A DNA stretch of 64,000 bases from Lachnospiraceae bacterium (GCA_017619635.1 JAFZRZ010000013.1:1-64000); one strand, 5' to 3'. Shown: positions 26,057 to 35,690, counted from the stretch's first letter. The notes: generated from the letters alone by a model not told the origin. Made by a program: numbers and translations.

Positions 26057-26096
26057 TTTGTGCACGAAATGCACAAATTCGTGCACGAAATGCACA
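26055..26096. repeat. Tandem palindromic operator-like repeat
   Basis: GTGCACGAAATGCACA occurs twice, at 26060-26075 and 26081-26096, a 21-bp period. The first copy lies inside a perfect 10-bp inverted repeat (AATTTGTGCA-CGAAA-TGCACAAATT, 26055-26079), and the second has a 5-bp core palindrome. It overlaps the -35 box by two bases and extends upstream, the position expected for an activator or a repressor that covers -35. Confidence 0.65.
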
Positions 26097-26125
26097 TTTT
26101 TACTGTTATGTAAACCAAAAGGTAA

Positions 26126-26159
26126 GAGGCTATGGTTACTTTATGTAAACCATAGCCTC
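26126..26159. terminator. Strong hairpin at the 3' end of hemZ
   Basis: A perfect 12-bp stem GAGGCTATGGTT/AACCATAGCCTC overlaps the last codons and stop of hemZ. A clean U-tract (CTTTTTC) follows only on the plus strand. On the minus strand it is followed by TTACCTTTTGG. It may end hemZ mRNA imperfectly and also block antisense entry. Confidence 0.6.
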
Positions 26160-27595
26160 CTTTTTCGATCTATCATCTCATCTATCTTTTCTATATAAAG
26201 ATTCACATCTTTTACATTGTCACATCTCTCCATCCTATAGTTGTCATCCTCATGAAATACTCTCTTTGTGACAGTACCGGCACCCAAAGCTACTATAGAC
26301 TGTTTTTCCTCCATTATGAGGATATTATAGATACCCTCCTTCCCTGGTTTTGCATATCCGACATTCTCAAAATTACCGCTCATGTTTTTCTGCCTGTACA
26401 GATAATATGCCCCCAGTCCCATCTCACTGCATATCTTATATGTCATATCCATGATGTCGTCACTGTTTGTGATGCATTCTATACCATGCTCCTCGATCCA
26501 CATGTTAAGTCTGCTGGCTCTCTTTATTGCAAGAGAATGCACTGTAACACTGTCAGGATCCAATTCTTTTACTTTCTGCATAGTCTCATAAACATCATCA
26601 TAGGTCTCACCGGGAAGGCCAACGATAAGATCCATGTTTATATTATCAAAGCCAAGTCTCCTAGCAAGTTCATAAGCTTTAAGGACCTGTTCAACCGTAT
26701 GTCTTCTTCCTATAAGATCCAATGTCTCCTGTTTAAACGTCTGCGGGTTTACGGATATTCTCGTAACACCCATCTCCTTTAGAGCGATAAGCTTTTCTTC
26801 TGTAATGCTGTCTGCTCTTCCTGCCTCAACAGTAAACTCTTTAGTCTTACTCATATCTATCCTGTCCTTAAGATATGATATAAGATGTCTAAGTTCATCT
26901 GCATTTAATGTAGTCGGTGTGCCTCCACCTATATAGACACTGTCCAGTACCTTATCTTTAAAGTTTTCTGCAACATGATCGATCTCTTTTTTAAGACATG
27001 AGATATAGTCATTTATCTTCTTTTCAAACATACTCCTGGGAAAAGAAGTAAAAGAACAATAAAGACAGGTCGTAGGACAGAAAGGTATACCTATATAGAG
27101 GCTGTATCCTTCATCGTAATGAATGGAAGAAAGTATATCTATCTCCCTGTGAGCTATCTCAATGGACAGATCAGCCTTTTGATCTGAAGTAAGATAAACA
27201 TCTTTGTAATACTTTCTCACCTCGTCATCTGATATTCCTTTTTCAAGCTGTGTCACTGCTATCTTTGTCGGTCTTATACCTGTAAGAGTACCCCACGGAA
27301 GTTTCCTTCCCGTATATTCACTAAGGCTCTCATAAAGAGCTTTCTTTAGATTATTCTTATATTCGGGGCGGTCTGATATCTCAGATACCTCTGATATTTT
27401 TGAAGATACAAGCTCTTTATCTTTAAATATCTTTATCTCACTGTGGTCAGAAAGATAGTCTATAAAAATATCACAGCTTTCAGTCTCATCACTTTGAACA
27501 GGTGATACCTTCACATCCTCTCCGGGATAAAAGGCCTTTACAAGCGAATGAACATCATATATGAAATTGTCCAGTGAACACTTTACTGTTATCAT
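26141..27595 (-). CDS. hemZ: HemZ-type radical SAM coproporphyrinogen dehydrogenase-like protein
   Basis: Radical SAM enzyme of 484 aa. The longer N-terminal region (about 1-165, including TGRKLPWGTLTGIRPTK) marks the HemZ branch rather than HemN or HemW. The iron-sulfur motif is CPTTCLYCSF (CxxxCxxC), followed by YIGGGTPTTL for SAM binding. HemZ is annotated as an oxygen-independent coproporphyrinogen III oxidase, but many anaerobes carry it without a haem pathway, so the reaction here is uncertain. It lies 58 bp after the MBL hydrolase gene, separated by a strong hairpin, with GGAGA before the ATG. Confidence 0.85.
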   Translation of the reverse strand: MITVKCSLDNFIYDVHSLVKAFYPGEDVKVSPVQSDETESCDIFIDYLSDHSEIKIFKDKELVSSKISEVSEISDRPEYKNNLKKALYESLSEYTGRKLPWGTLTGIRPTKIAVTQLEKGISDDEVRKYYKDVYLTSDQKADLSIEIAHREIDILSSIHYDEGYSLYIGIPFCPTTCLYCSFTSFPRSMFEKKINDYISCLKKEIDHVAENFKDKVLDSVYIGGGTPTTLNADELRHLISYLKDRIDMSKTKEFTVEAGRADSITEEKLIALKEMGVTRISVNPQTFKQETLDLIGRRHTVEQVLKAYELARRLGFDNINMDLIVGLPGETYDDVYETMQKVKELDPDSVTVHSLAIKRASRLNMWIEEHGIECITNSDDIMDMTYKICSEMGLGAYYLYRQKNMSGNFENVGYAKPGKEGIYNILIMEEKQSIVALGAGTVTKRVFHEDDNYRMERCDNVKDVNLYIEKIDEMIDRKRRLWFT

Positions 27596-27613
27596 TCAAA
27601 TCTCCAAAGCCCT

Positions 27614-27646
27614 AAAATTCCCCCGTTCATCTACAATGAACGGGGG
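27614..27646 (-). terminator. Hairpin between the MBL hydrolase and hemZ
   Basis: The minus strand reads CCCCCGTTCAT, a 5-nt loop, ATGAACGGGGG, then AATTTTAGG. The 11-bp perfect stem is very strong but the U-tract is short, so it may terminate partially and set hemZ expression below that of rel and apt. Confidence 0.65.
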
Positions 27647-27653
27647 CTATAGA

Positions 27654-28286
27654 TCAATTCCAGAAAGGATTGTAATCTCTCTCATGTCCTATTGTTGTAC
27701 TTGCTCCATGTCCAGGAAATACCTTTGTATCATCCGGAAGCAAAGCAAGCTTTTCGGTTATGGATCTCTTCAGTTCGGATATGCTACCTGTAGGAAGATC
27801 CGTTCTTCCTATCGATTCCTCAAATAATGTATCTCCACTTATCAGGATATCATCATCCTCAAAATAGAAACAGCAGCTTCCTTTTGTATGTCCGGGAGTT
27901 GCAAGGACTTTTATCTTAAACCCGAGTACCTCGATCTCCTGTCCGTCTTTTAAGAACTCGTTTGCCTTTACGGTACATGCTCTTCCTGCCAGCTCTGATG
28001 CATTAAGATCCGCACTCATGAGAACATCTTCCTCTTTATCAAGTGCGTATACCTTTGCTCCAGATAACTGTCTTAGTTTCGAACATCCCCATATATGATC
28101 GAAATGTCCGTGAGTAAGAAGGATCGTATCAACCTCAAATCCCTTTTCCTTAAGAGCTGTATATATATAATCACCTCTGTCAGCAGGATCGAACAGTATT
28201 ACCTTGCTCTGTCCCTCATGATATACAAAATAACAGTTGGTGGCACATACGCTCAGTACCATCTTTCCTATCTTAAGATCTGACAT
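27654..28286 (-). CDS. Glyoxalase II-like MBL-fold hydrolase
   Basis: Zinc hydrolase of 210 aa. The metal site THGHFDHIWG, a downstream His (TPGHTKGS), Asp (ISGDTLFEESIGRTD) and terminal His (VFPGHGAST) complete the five-ligand binuclear MBL centre. The length and the SIGRTD motif match the short glyoxalase-II-like thioesterase group often found next to rel in Clostridia. The substrate is unknown. It lies 10 bp after rel. Confidence 0.88.
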   Translation of the reverse strand: MSDLKIGKMVLSVCATNCYFVYHEGQSKVILFDPADRGDYIYTALKEKGFEVDTILLTHGHFDHIWGCSKLRQLSGAKVYALDKEEDVLMSADLNASELAGRACTVKANEFLKDGQEIEVLGFKIKVLATPGHTKGSCCFYFEDDDILISGDTLFEESIGRTDLPTGSISELKRSITEKLALLPDDTKVFPGHGASTTIGHERDYNPFWN

Positions 28287-28296
28287 ATACCCTCCG

Positions 28297-30627
28297 TTAA
28301 CCGGTAGTTCTCTCTATATCTATAACACCATCTATGTTTCTTAATTTCTCAACTATGTTTTTGAGTTCTTCTCTTCCTGATATCTCAAAACTCATCGTCA
28401 TTGTGGATACTCTGTTCTTACCCATATGTGAGTTTAAGGTGATGATGGTTATTCCTCTTTCCGTGAACACCCTTGATACATCACCCAAAAGTCCGGGTCT
28501 GTCATCAGCAAATATCCTGATGTCGGCAAGGTACTTCTCGTTTAATTTCTCACTGTCATTTTGCCATTCTGCATCGATAAGCCTGTATCTGTCTGATTCT
28601 GACAGATTCAACATATTTATACAGTCGTTTCTGTGTATAGAGATACCTCTTCCTCTTGTAACAAATCCAACTATCTCATCGCCTGGAACAGGTGAGCAGC
28701 ATTTAGAGAATCTTACTGCCACATCTTCGATACCGCGTACAACGATACCGCTCTTTCCGCCGCTGGTATGCGCATGCTTCATCGCATGCTCTCCGACCTG
28801 AGCGATTATCTCCTCATCAGTCAGCTGCTTTGGATGATCATGATCGTAAAGTTCGACCATCTTGTTGACTATCTGACCTTCTTTGAGTCCGCCGTGTCCT
28901 ACAGCAGCCAGAATACCTTCCCAATCCTTGAAGTTATACTTATCCATGATCGCCTGCATATAGTCAGGATTTGTGACTATCGCAGTATCTATGTTCTTGG
29001 CTTTACAAAAGGCCATAAGAAGATCTTTGCCCTTTGTTATATTGTCTTCTTTTAATTCCTGCTTGAACCACTGATTGATCTTGTTCTTGGCCTGGGCAGA
29101 TTTAGCGATCTTTAACCAGTCTCTGCTGGGGCCTTTTGAGTTCTGGGATGTTATAACTTCTATCCTGTCACCGTTTTTGATCTCATAATCAATGGTCACG
29201 AGTCTTCCGTTTACTCTTGCACCGACCATCCTGTTTCCGACAGCACTGTGTATGCTGTATGCAAAGTCTACAGGTGTGCTTCCCGCAGGAAGGTTCTTTA
29301 CCTCACCGGTGGGAGTAAAGCAGTATACATTGTCCGAGAACAGGTTAAGATCGGATTTTAACGAATTCATGAACTCATTGTTATCCGACATATCCTTCTG
29401 CCACTCAAGGATCCTCTTTAACCAGTCGAGTTTTTCCTCCTCACCCTGTTCGGGACGTTTTCCGTCTGAAGCTTCTTTGTATTTCCAGTGAGCAGCGATA
29501 CCATACTCAGCAGCTTTGTGCATTTCGTAAGTTCTTATCTGTATCTCGAAAGGCTGGCCCTTAGCGCCGATAAGAGTCGTATGCAGAGACTGATACATGT
29601 TCTCCTTGGGCATGGCTATATAGTCTTTAAACCTTCCGGGGATGGGCTTGTATATCTCATGAATAACACCCAGACACGCATAACAGTCTTTTACTGTATC
29701 AACGATGATCCTAACAGCAAAAAGATCATATATCTGATCAAGGGTCTTGCCCTGATTTTTCATCTTTTTATAGATAGAGAAGAAATGCTTTACTCTTCCG
29801 TCTATCTTTGCATCTATTCCTGCAGCTTTGATGTGAGCACTTACTTCGTCAACTATCTGCTGGATATATGCTTCTCTTTCAGATTTCTTTTCAGCTATCT
29901 GATTTGCAAGGTCATAATAAACCTCAGGCTGAAGATATTTAAGAGAAAGATCATCCAGTTCGACTTTGATCTTTGAAATACCAAGCCTCATAGCTATGGG
30001 GCTGTAGATATCCAGTGTCTCACGTGCTATCCTCTGCTGCTTTTCAGGCGGCATATGCTTTAAGGTACGCATATTGTGGAGTCTGTCGGCAAGCTTAATA
30101 AGGATAACTCTTATATCCTTTGCCATGGCAAGGAACATCTTACGGAGGTTCTCTGCCTGCATCTCAAGTTTGAGTGCGGAATAATCAAGGTTTGCATCAT
30201 TCATCTGCAGTTGCAGCTTTGTGACGCCGTCTACCAAAAGCGCTACATCATCGCCGAACTGTTCCTTGATCTCATCTATGGTCATTACAGTGTCTTCTAC
30301 AACATCATGAAGAAGACCTCCGACGATAGTCTCTTTATCAAGTTCGAGATCAGCCAGTATTATCGCAACATAAAGCGGATGGATTATATAGGGCTCACCC
30401 GATTTTCTGGTCTGTCCCTTATGAGCATCACGCGCTATGTTATAAGCTTTCTCGATAAGACTTATATCATCTGAAGGATGGTATTTGCGCACACGACTGA
30501 TAAGATCGTTATACAACTGCTCGGGAGCTAAAAACTCATCGAGCGCTTCTATACGACCATCATCGATCACTACGCTGTTATGTTCAGTTGTAACAGATTT
30601 TACCTGATCTTCCATACCTGATACCAC
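28297..30627 (-). CDS. rel: Bifunctional (p)ppGpp synthetase/hydrolase
   Basis: RelA/SpoT homologue of 776 aa controlling the stringent response. The HD hydrolase domain (about 45-200) has HDVVEDT intact, so hydrolysis should work. The synthetase domain (about 255-365) has the RelSeq-type substrate loop (YQSLHTTLIGAKGQPFEIQIRT). TGS (about 405-465), a helical/zinc-finger region (FSKCCSPVPGDEIVG) and a C-terminal ACT domain follow. The order apt-rel-MBL hydrolase-hemZ is the usual clostridial arrangement. It lies 20 bp after apt. Confidence 0.95.
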   Translation of the reverse strand: MVSGMEDQVKSVTTEHNSVVIDDGRIEALDEFLAPEQLYNDLISRVRKYHPSDDISLIEKAYNIARDAHKGQTRKSGEPYIIHPLYVAIILADLELDKETIVGGLLHDVVEDTVMTIDEIKEQFGDDVALLVDGVTKLQLQMNDANLDYSALKLEMQAENLRKMFLAMAKDIRVILIKLADRLHNMRTLKHMPPEKQQRIARETLDIYSPIAMRLGISKIKVELDDLSLKYLQPEVYYDLANQIAEKKSEREAYIQQIVDEVSAHIKAAGIDAKIDGRVKHFFSIYKKMKNQGKTLDQIYDLFAVRIIVDTVKDCYACLGVIHEIYKPIPGRFKDYIAMPKENMYQSLHTTLIGAKGQPFEIQIRTYEMHKAAEYGIAAHWKYKEASDGKRPEQGEEEKLDWLKRILEWQKDMSDNNEFMNSLKSDLNLFSDNVYCFTPTGEVKNLPAGSTPVDFAYSIHSAVGNRMVGARVNGRLVTIDYEIKNGDRIEVITSQNSKGPSRDWLKIAKSAQAKNKINQWFKQELKEDNITKGKDLLMAFCKAKNIDTAIVTNPDYMQAIMDKYNFKDWEGILAAVGHGGLKEGQIVNKMVELYDHDHPKQLTDEEIIAQVGEHAMKHAHTSGGKSGIVVRGIEDVAVRFSKCCSPVPGDEIVGFVTRGRGISIHRNDCINMLNLSESDRYRLIDAEWQNDSEKLNEKYLADIRIFADDRPGLLGDVSRVFTERGITIITLNSHMGKNRVSTMTMSFEISGREELKNIVEKLRNIDGVIDIERTTG

Positions 30628-30647
30628 CGATAAACCATCAGTAAAGA

Positions 30648-31172
30648 TTATTTGCCCTCATATATAAGAGCGCTGTCAATCCTGTAACCTTTAAGTCTTT
30701 CTCTTCCTTTAAGCCCTGCCAGTTCCATAAGACAGAGTACACCGACAACCTCACCGCCAAGCTGTTCAACCAGCTTGATCATGGCTTCAACCGTTCCGCC
30801 TGTAGCCATAAGATCATCTACAAGCAAAACCTTCTGTCCGGGTTTTACGGCATCTTTATGCATCTCTATAGTTGCTGTACCATACTCAAGGCTGTATGAT
30901 TCCGATACTGTCTCTCTGGGAAGTTTTCCCTTCTTTCTGATAAGCACTAAAGATTTATCAAGATTATATGCAATCGGAGCGCCAAAGATGAATCCTCTTG
31001 ATTCTGCTCCTGCTATTATATCAAAATCAAGGTCTTTTATTAGGCCCTGCATCTCATCGATCGCAAGTTTAAAACCTTCAGGATCCTGACAAACACTTGT
31101 CACATCCCTGAACATGATCCCGGGCTCGGGAAAATCCGGTATTGTTACCACATAATCTTCTAGTTTTTTCAC
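30648..31172 (-). CDS. apt: Adenine phosphoribosyltransferase
   Basis: Purine salvage enzyme of 174 aa making AMP from adenine and PRPP. The PRPP-binding motif is VLLVDDLMATGGT, with the adenine-side signature AGAESRGFIFG and the flexible loop RKKGKLPRE. Its length is standard. First gene of the apt-rel unit, which lets purine salvage and ppGpp metabolism be expressed together. Confidence 0.96.
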   Translation of the reverse strand: MKKLEDYVVTIPDFPEPGIMFRDVTSVCQDPEGFKLAIDEMQGLIKDLDFDIIAGAESRGFIFGAPIAYNLDKSLVLIRKKGKLPRETVSESYSLEYGTATIEMHKDAVKPGQKVLLVDDLMATGGTVEAMIKLVEQLGGEVVGVLCLMELAGLKGRERLKGYRIDSALIYEGK

Positions 31173-31210
31173 GTTTTTTCACCCCAAACAATTGTATAGA
31201 TTTAATATTC

Positions 31211-31244
31211 AAAAGTCTCCCCGGAAAACATCATCCGGGGAGAC
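31211..31244 (-). terminator. Terminator after ppdK
   Basis: The minus strand reads GTCTCCCCGG, a 10-nt loop, CCGGGGAGAC, then TTTTGAATATT. A perfect 10-bp GC-rich stem 27 bp after the ppdK stop, isolating it from apt. Confidence 0.88.
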
Positions 31245-31270
31245 ATTGACCAAACAGATTTTAAAACAGT

Positions 31271-34108
31271 TTAGTTCTTCTTACTCTCATTATATGCTTT
31301 TTTAGCTTCTTCAAGTCCAGCCTTGAGTCCTGCAAGTCCAGCCTTTGCTATCTCTGTTGAAGTCTCAGCAAGTTCGATCGCGATTGACTGTGCTTTCTCA
31401 GCAGCCTCTTTTAACTTTTCCTTTGTCTCATCATCAACAAAGGTCTTCTTTGTATCCTTTGTGGTTTCCTTCTCAGCCTTGCTTGCAATAGCTGCCTGAG
31501 CTGCTGCAAGTCTTGCGATCGGAACACGGAAAGGTGAACATGATACATAATCAAGACCGATCTGGTGGCAGAACTCTACTGAAGCAGGATCTCCGCCGTG
31601 CTCACCACAGATACCCACATGAAGCTTAGGATTAACAGGCTTTCCAAGATCGATAGCCATCTTCATGAGCTTGCCGACACCGTTTCTGTCAAGTTTTGCG
31701 AAAGGATCGTTCTCAAAGATCTTAGCTTCATAATATGCCTGAAGGAACTTGCCTGCATCGTCTCTTGAGAAACCGAATGTCATCTGTGTAAGGTCGTTTG
31801 TTCCGAAGCAGAAGAAATCTGCATCTTCAGCGATCTCGTCAGCAAGGAGTGCTGCTCTGGGGATCTCTATCATTGTACCTACTTCGTACTCGATCTTTGT
31901 ATCACTTGCTGCGATCTCAGCATTTGCTGTATCTACAACATACTTCTTGATCATAACGAGCTCTTTCTTTTCACAGATGAGCGGGATCATGATCTCAGGC
32001 TTAACTGTCCAGTCAGGATGTCTCTTCTGAACATTTATTGCAGCTCTGATAACCGCCTTTGTCTGCATAACAGCGATCTCAGGATATGTTACGTCAAGTC
32101 TTGAGCCTCTGTGACCCATCATAGGGTTGAACTCATGAAGTGAAGCGATGAGTGTCTTGATATCGTCAACAGACTTGCCCTGAGCGTCTGCGAGTTTCTT
32201 TATATCTTCTTCCTCAGTGGGAACGAACTCATGAAGCGGAGGATCAAGGAATCTGATTGTAACCGGATTTCCTTCAAGAGCTTCAAACAGTCCTTCGAAG
32301 TCTCCCTGCTGGTAAGGAAGGATCTTATTAAGAGCAACTTCTCTCTCTTCTGCATTGTCTGCACAGATCATCTCACGGAAAGCAGCTATTCTGTCTTCCT
32401 CAAAGAACATATGCTCTGTACGGCAAAGACCTATACCTTCTGCACCGAGTTCTCTTGCTTTCTTAGCATCTGCAGGAGTATCTGCATTTGTTCTTACCTT
32501 AAGTGTTCTGTACTTGTCGGCCCATGCCATAACACGTCCGAACTCACCTGCTATGGTAGCATCAACTGTAGGGATGATACCTGCATAAATGTTACCTGTT
32601 GTTCCGTCTATACTTATCTCACTGCCTTCATTGAATGTTGTTCCGGCAAGTGTGAATGTCTTGTTAGCTTCATCCATTGCGATGTCGCCACAACCTGATA
32701 CACAGCATGTACCCATACCACGGGCAACAACTGCAGCATGGCTTGTCATACCGCCACGAACAGTGAGGATACCCTGTGATACCTTCATACCTGTGATATC
32801 TTCGGGAGATGTCTCAAGACGTACGAGTACGACCTTTTCTCCTCTTGCATGCCATACTTCAGCATCCTCTGCTGAGAATACGACCTTACCGCATGCAGCA
32901 CCTGGTGATGCTCCAAGACCTTTTCCGAGAGGTGTTGCAGCCTTAAGAGCAGCTGCATCAAACTGAGGATGAAGTAATGTATCGAGGTTTCTGGGATCGA
33001 TCATTGCTACTGCTTCTTCTTCAGTACGCATTCCTTCATCAACAAGGTCACATGCTATCTTAAGAGCAGCCTGAGCTGTTCTCTTGCCGTTTCTTGTCTG
33101 AAGCATATAGAGCTTACCGTGCTCAACAGTGAACTCCATATCCTGCATATCTCTGTAATGATTTTCAAGTATACCGCAAACATCTTTGAACTGAGCAAAT
33201 GCCTCAGGGAATTTGTCAGCCATCTCTGCGATCTTCATGGGAGTACGTACACCTGCAACAACGTCCTCACCCTGTGCATTTGTAAGGAACTCACCAAAAA
33301 GTCCCTTTGCGCCTGTAGCGGGATCTCTTGTGAATGCAACACCGGTACCACAGTCATCACCCATGTTACCGAATGCCATTGACTGTACGTTTACAGCTGT
33401 TCCCCATGAATAAGGGATGTCGTTGTCACGACGATATACGTTTGCACGGGGATTATCCCATGAACGGAATACTGCCTTTATTGCTCCCATGAGCTGTTCC
33501 TTGGGATCATCAGGGAAGTCTTTTCCGATCTTTGCTTTATATTCTGCCTTAAACTGATCAGCGAGCTCTTTAAGATCATCAGCGGTAAGCTCTACGTCCT
33601 GCTTAACGCCTCTCTTTTCCTTCATCTGATCGATGAGTTCTTCAAAATACTTCTTTCCGACTTCCATAACAACGTCGGAATACATCTGAATGAATCTTCT
33701 GTAGCAGTCCCATGCCCATCTGGGATTGCCTGACTGTTCTGCTATTGTTTTAACAACGGTCTCATTCAAACCAAGGTTTAAGATTGTATCCATCATACCG
33801 GGCATCGATGCACGTGCACCCGAACGAACTGATACAAGAAGCGGATTCTTGCTGTCACCAAACTTCTTACCGGTGATCTCTTCCATCTTAACAATATACT
33901 CATTGATCTGTGCCTGGATCTCATCATTGATCTCCCTGCCATCTTCATAGTACTGAGTACATGCCTCTGTTGTGATCGTGAATCCCTGAGGAACAGGAAG
34001 TCCGATATTAGTCATCTCTGCAAGGTTAGCGCCTTTTCCACCTAACAGGTTACGCATCGTTGCGTCGCCTTCTGTGAACAAATAAACCCATTTTTTGGCC
34101 ATTTTCAT
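31271..34108 (-). CDS. ppdK: Pyruvate, phosphate dikinase with C-terminal helical tail
   Basis: Interconverts pyruvate, ATP and Pi with PEP, AMP and PPi, a central step in PPi-linked glycolysis of anaerobes. The ATP-grasp domain opens GGKGANLAEMTNIGLPVPQGF. The swivelling phosphohistidine domain has GGMTSHAAVVARGMG, and the C-terminal TIM barrel includes FCFGTNDLTQMTFGFSRDD and GICGEHGGDP. The family normally ends near residue 875 (RVPIARLAAAQAAI). Here about 70 further residues form a charged linker (KAEKETTKDTKKT) and an Ala/Glu/Lys-rich amphipathic helix to the end, which is unusual. AAGGAG lies five bases before the first ATG. It is a single-gene unit between terminators. Confidence 0.95.
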   Translation of the reverse strand: MKMAKKWVYLFTEGDATMRNLLGGKGANLAEMTNIGLPVPQGFTITTEACTQYYEDGREINDEIQAQINEYIVKMEEITGKKFGDSKNPLLVSVRSGARASMPGMMDTILNLGLNETVVKTIAEQSGNPRWAWDCYRRFIQMYSDVVMEVGKKYFEELIDQMKEKRGVKQDVELTADDLKELADQFKAEYKAKIGKDFPDDPKEQLMGAIKAVFRSWDNPRANVYRRDNDIPYSWGTAVNVQSMAFGNMGDDCGTGVAFTRDPATGAKGLFGEFLTNAQGEDVVAGVRTPMKIAEMADKFPEAFAQFKDVCGILENHYRDMQDMEFTVEHGKLYMLQTRNGKRTAQAALKIACDLVDEGMRTEEEAVAMIDPRNLDTLLHPQFDAAALKAATPLGKGLGASPGAACGKVVFSAEDAEVWHARGEKVVLVRLETSPEDITGMKVSQGILTVRGGMTSHAAVVARGMGTCCVSGCGDIAMDEANKTFTLAGTTFNEGSEISIDGTTGNIYAGIIPTVDATIAGEFGRVMAWADKYRTLKVRTNADTPADAKKARELGAEGIGLCRTEHMFFEEDRIAAFREMICADNAEEREVALNKILPYQQGDFEGLFEALEGNPVTIRFLDPPLHEFVPTEEEDIKKLADAQGKSVDDIKTLIASLHEFNPMMGHRGSRLDVTYPEIAVMQTKAVIRAAINVQKRHPDWTVKPEIMIPLICEKKELVMIKKYVVDTANAEIAASDTKIEYEVGTMIEIPRAALLADEIAEDADFFCFGTNDLTQMTFGFSRDDAGKFLQAYYEAKIFENDPFAKLDRNGVGKLMKMAIDLGKPVNPKLHVGICGEHGGDPASVEFCHQIGLDYVSCSPFRVPIARLAAAQAAIASKAEKETTKDTKKTFVDDETKEKLKEAAEKAQSIAIELAETSTEIAKAGLAGLKAGLEEAKKAYNESKKN

Positions 34109-34223
34109 TCTTCTCCTTTTTACCTTCTTATTATTTTCACAATAACAGTTTATACAAGTCTAATGTAAAATGCACTAGACAATACTAACAACATTTATTG
34201 AATTATCTCAAAATTAATAGGGC

Positions 34224-34252
34224 AAAAAAGCACCCCTATTTTCTAAGGGTGC
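34224..34252 (-). terminator. Terminator after glyQS
   Basis: The minus strand reads GCACCCTT, a 7-nt loop, AGGGGTGC and TTTTTT. The 8-bp stem has one G-U pair and lies directly behind the glycyl-tRNA synthetase stop. Confidence 0.88.
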
Positions 34253-34259
34253 CCGTAGA

Positions 34260-35651
34260 TCAAAATGTAAACTTGTCTGCAAAGAACGCATCGAGTTCAT
34301 CAATGGAAACCCTCACCTGTTCCATTGTATCACGAAAACGTACTGTTACACAATTATCTTCTTCAGATTCAAAGTCATAAGTTATGCAGAAAGGAGTACC
34401 GATCTCATCCTGTCTTCTGTATCTCTTACCGATGTTGCCTCTGTCATCAAATTCACAGTTGTACTTCTTTGAAAGCTGTGTGTAGATCTTCTCTGCGCCT
34501 TCATTGAGCTTCTTTGAAAGAGGAAGCACACCGATCTTTACAGGAGCGAGTACAGGATGGAAGTGCAATACTGTTCTCACATCGCCTTCTGCTATCTCTT
34601 CTTCATCGTATGCACCGCATAACATTGCAAGGAAGAGTCTCTCAACACCTAAAGAAGGCTCGATAACGAAAGGAAGATATTTGATCCTCTTCTCATCATC
34701 AAAATATGTCATATCCTCACCCGAAACAGTCTGATGCTGTGTCAGATCATAGTCTGTTCTGTCTGCGATTCCCCAGAGCTCACCCCATCCGAACGGGAAG
34801 AGGAACTCTATATCGGTTGTAGCCTTAGAATAGAATGAAAGCTCTTCAGGATCATGATCCCTTACTCTCATCTCTTCTTCCTTCATACCGAGGTTCTTTA
34901 AGAAGTCAATGCAGTACTTCTTCCAGTAAGCAAACCACTCAAGGTCTGTGTCGGGCTCACAGAAGAATTCCATCTCCATCTGCTCGAATTCTCTTACACG
35001 GAAGATAAAGTTACCGGGTGTGATCTCGTTTCTGAAAGACTTACCAACCTGGCAGATACCGAACGGGATCTTCTTTCTTGATGTACGCTGTACATTCTTG
35101 AAGTTTACAAAGATACCCTGTGCAGTCTCGGGTCTTAAGTATACAGTGCTCTTTGCATCCTCTGTTACACCCTGGAATGTCTTAAACATCAGGTTGAACT
35201 GTCTGATATCGGTAAAGTTGTGCTTACCGCAGCTGGGACATGGAATGTTGTTGTCCTCTATATAAGCCTTCATCTGCTCCTGTGACCAGCCGTCAACGCT
35301 TGATTCAAGTGTGATACCCTTTTCAGCGGCATAATCTTCTATTATCTTGTCCGCTCTGAAACGCTCGTGGCATTCCTTACAATCCATCAAAGGATCAGAA
35401 AAGCTTCCCAAGTGTCCGCTTGCGACCCAAGTCTGGGGGTTCATAAGGATAGCACAGTCAACACCGACATTTGTGGGGCTCTCTGTTACAAACTTCTGCC
35501 ACCATGCCTTTTTGATGTTGTTCTTGAGCTCAACGCCTAAGATGCCGTAATCCCATGTGTTGGCAAGACCACCGTAGATCTCACTGCCGGGATGTACAAA
35601 ACCTCTGTTCTTTGCCAAAGCAACGATCTTTTCCATTGTCTTCTCAGTCAT
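34260..35651 (-). CDS. glyQS: Glycyl-tRNA synthetase, single-chain type
   Basis: Class II synthetase of 463 aa, the dimeric alpha2 type rather than the two-subunit GlyQ/GlyS. The N-terminus ([18 protein letters not shown]) and [10 protein letters not shown] are characteristic. A zinc-binding Cys set (CKEC, then CPSCG) sits in the insertion. Motif 2 is around [19 protein letters not shown] and motif 3 is [11 protein letters not shown]. The anticodon-binding domain closes the protein. It follows a lipoprotein gene by 39 bp. There is no room for a T-box leader directly upstream. Confidence 0.96.
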   Translation of the reverse strand: MTEKTMEKIVALAKNRGFVHPGSEIYGGLANTWDYGILGVELKNNIKKAWWQKFVTESPTNVGVDCAILMNPQTWVASGHLGSFSDPLMDCKECHERFRADKIIEDYAAEKGITLESSVDGWSQEQMKAYIEDNNIPCPSCGKHNFTDIRQFNLMFKTFQGVTEDAKSTVYLRPETAQGIFVNFKNVQRTSRKKIPFGICQVGKSFRNEITPGNFIFRVREFEQMEMEFFCEPDTDLEWFAYWKKYCIDFLKNLGMKEEEMRVRDHDPEELSFYSKATTDIEFLFPFGWGELWGIADRTDYDLTQHQTVSGEDMTYFDDEKRIKYLPFVIEPSLGVERLFLAMLCGAYDEEEIAEGDVRTVLHFHPVLAPVKIGVLPLSKKLNEGAEKIYTQLSKKYNCEFDDRGNIGKRYRRQDEIGTPFCITYDFESEEDNCVTVRFRDTMEQVRVSIDELDAFFADKFTF

Positions 35652-35690
35652 ATTAAACCTCTTTCCCTATATAATTGAAAATTTATACAT

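Noticed and set aside
26041..26160. Tandem GTGCACGAAATGCACA copies as a CRISPR array or iteron origin
   Set aside because: Only two copies are present with a 5-bp gap and they sit precisely at a promoter, which fits an operator rather than spacers or replication iterons.
34109..35690. T-box leader for glyQS
   Set aside because: Only 39 bp separate the lipoprotein stop from the glyQS start, and no T-box sequence (TGGNACCGCG-like) is seen.
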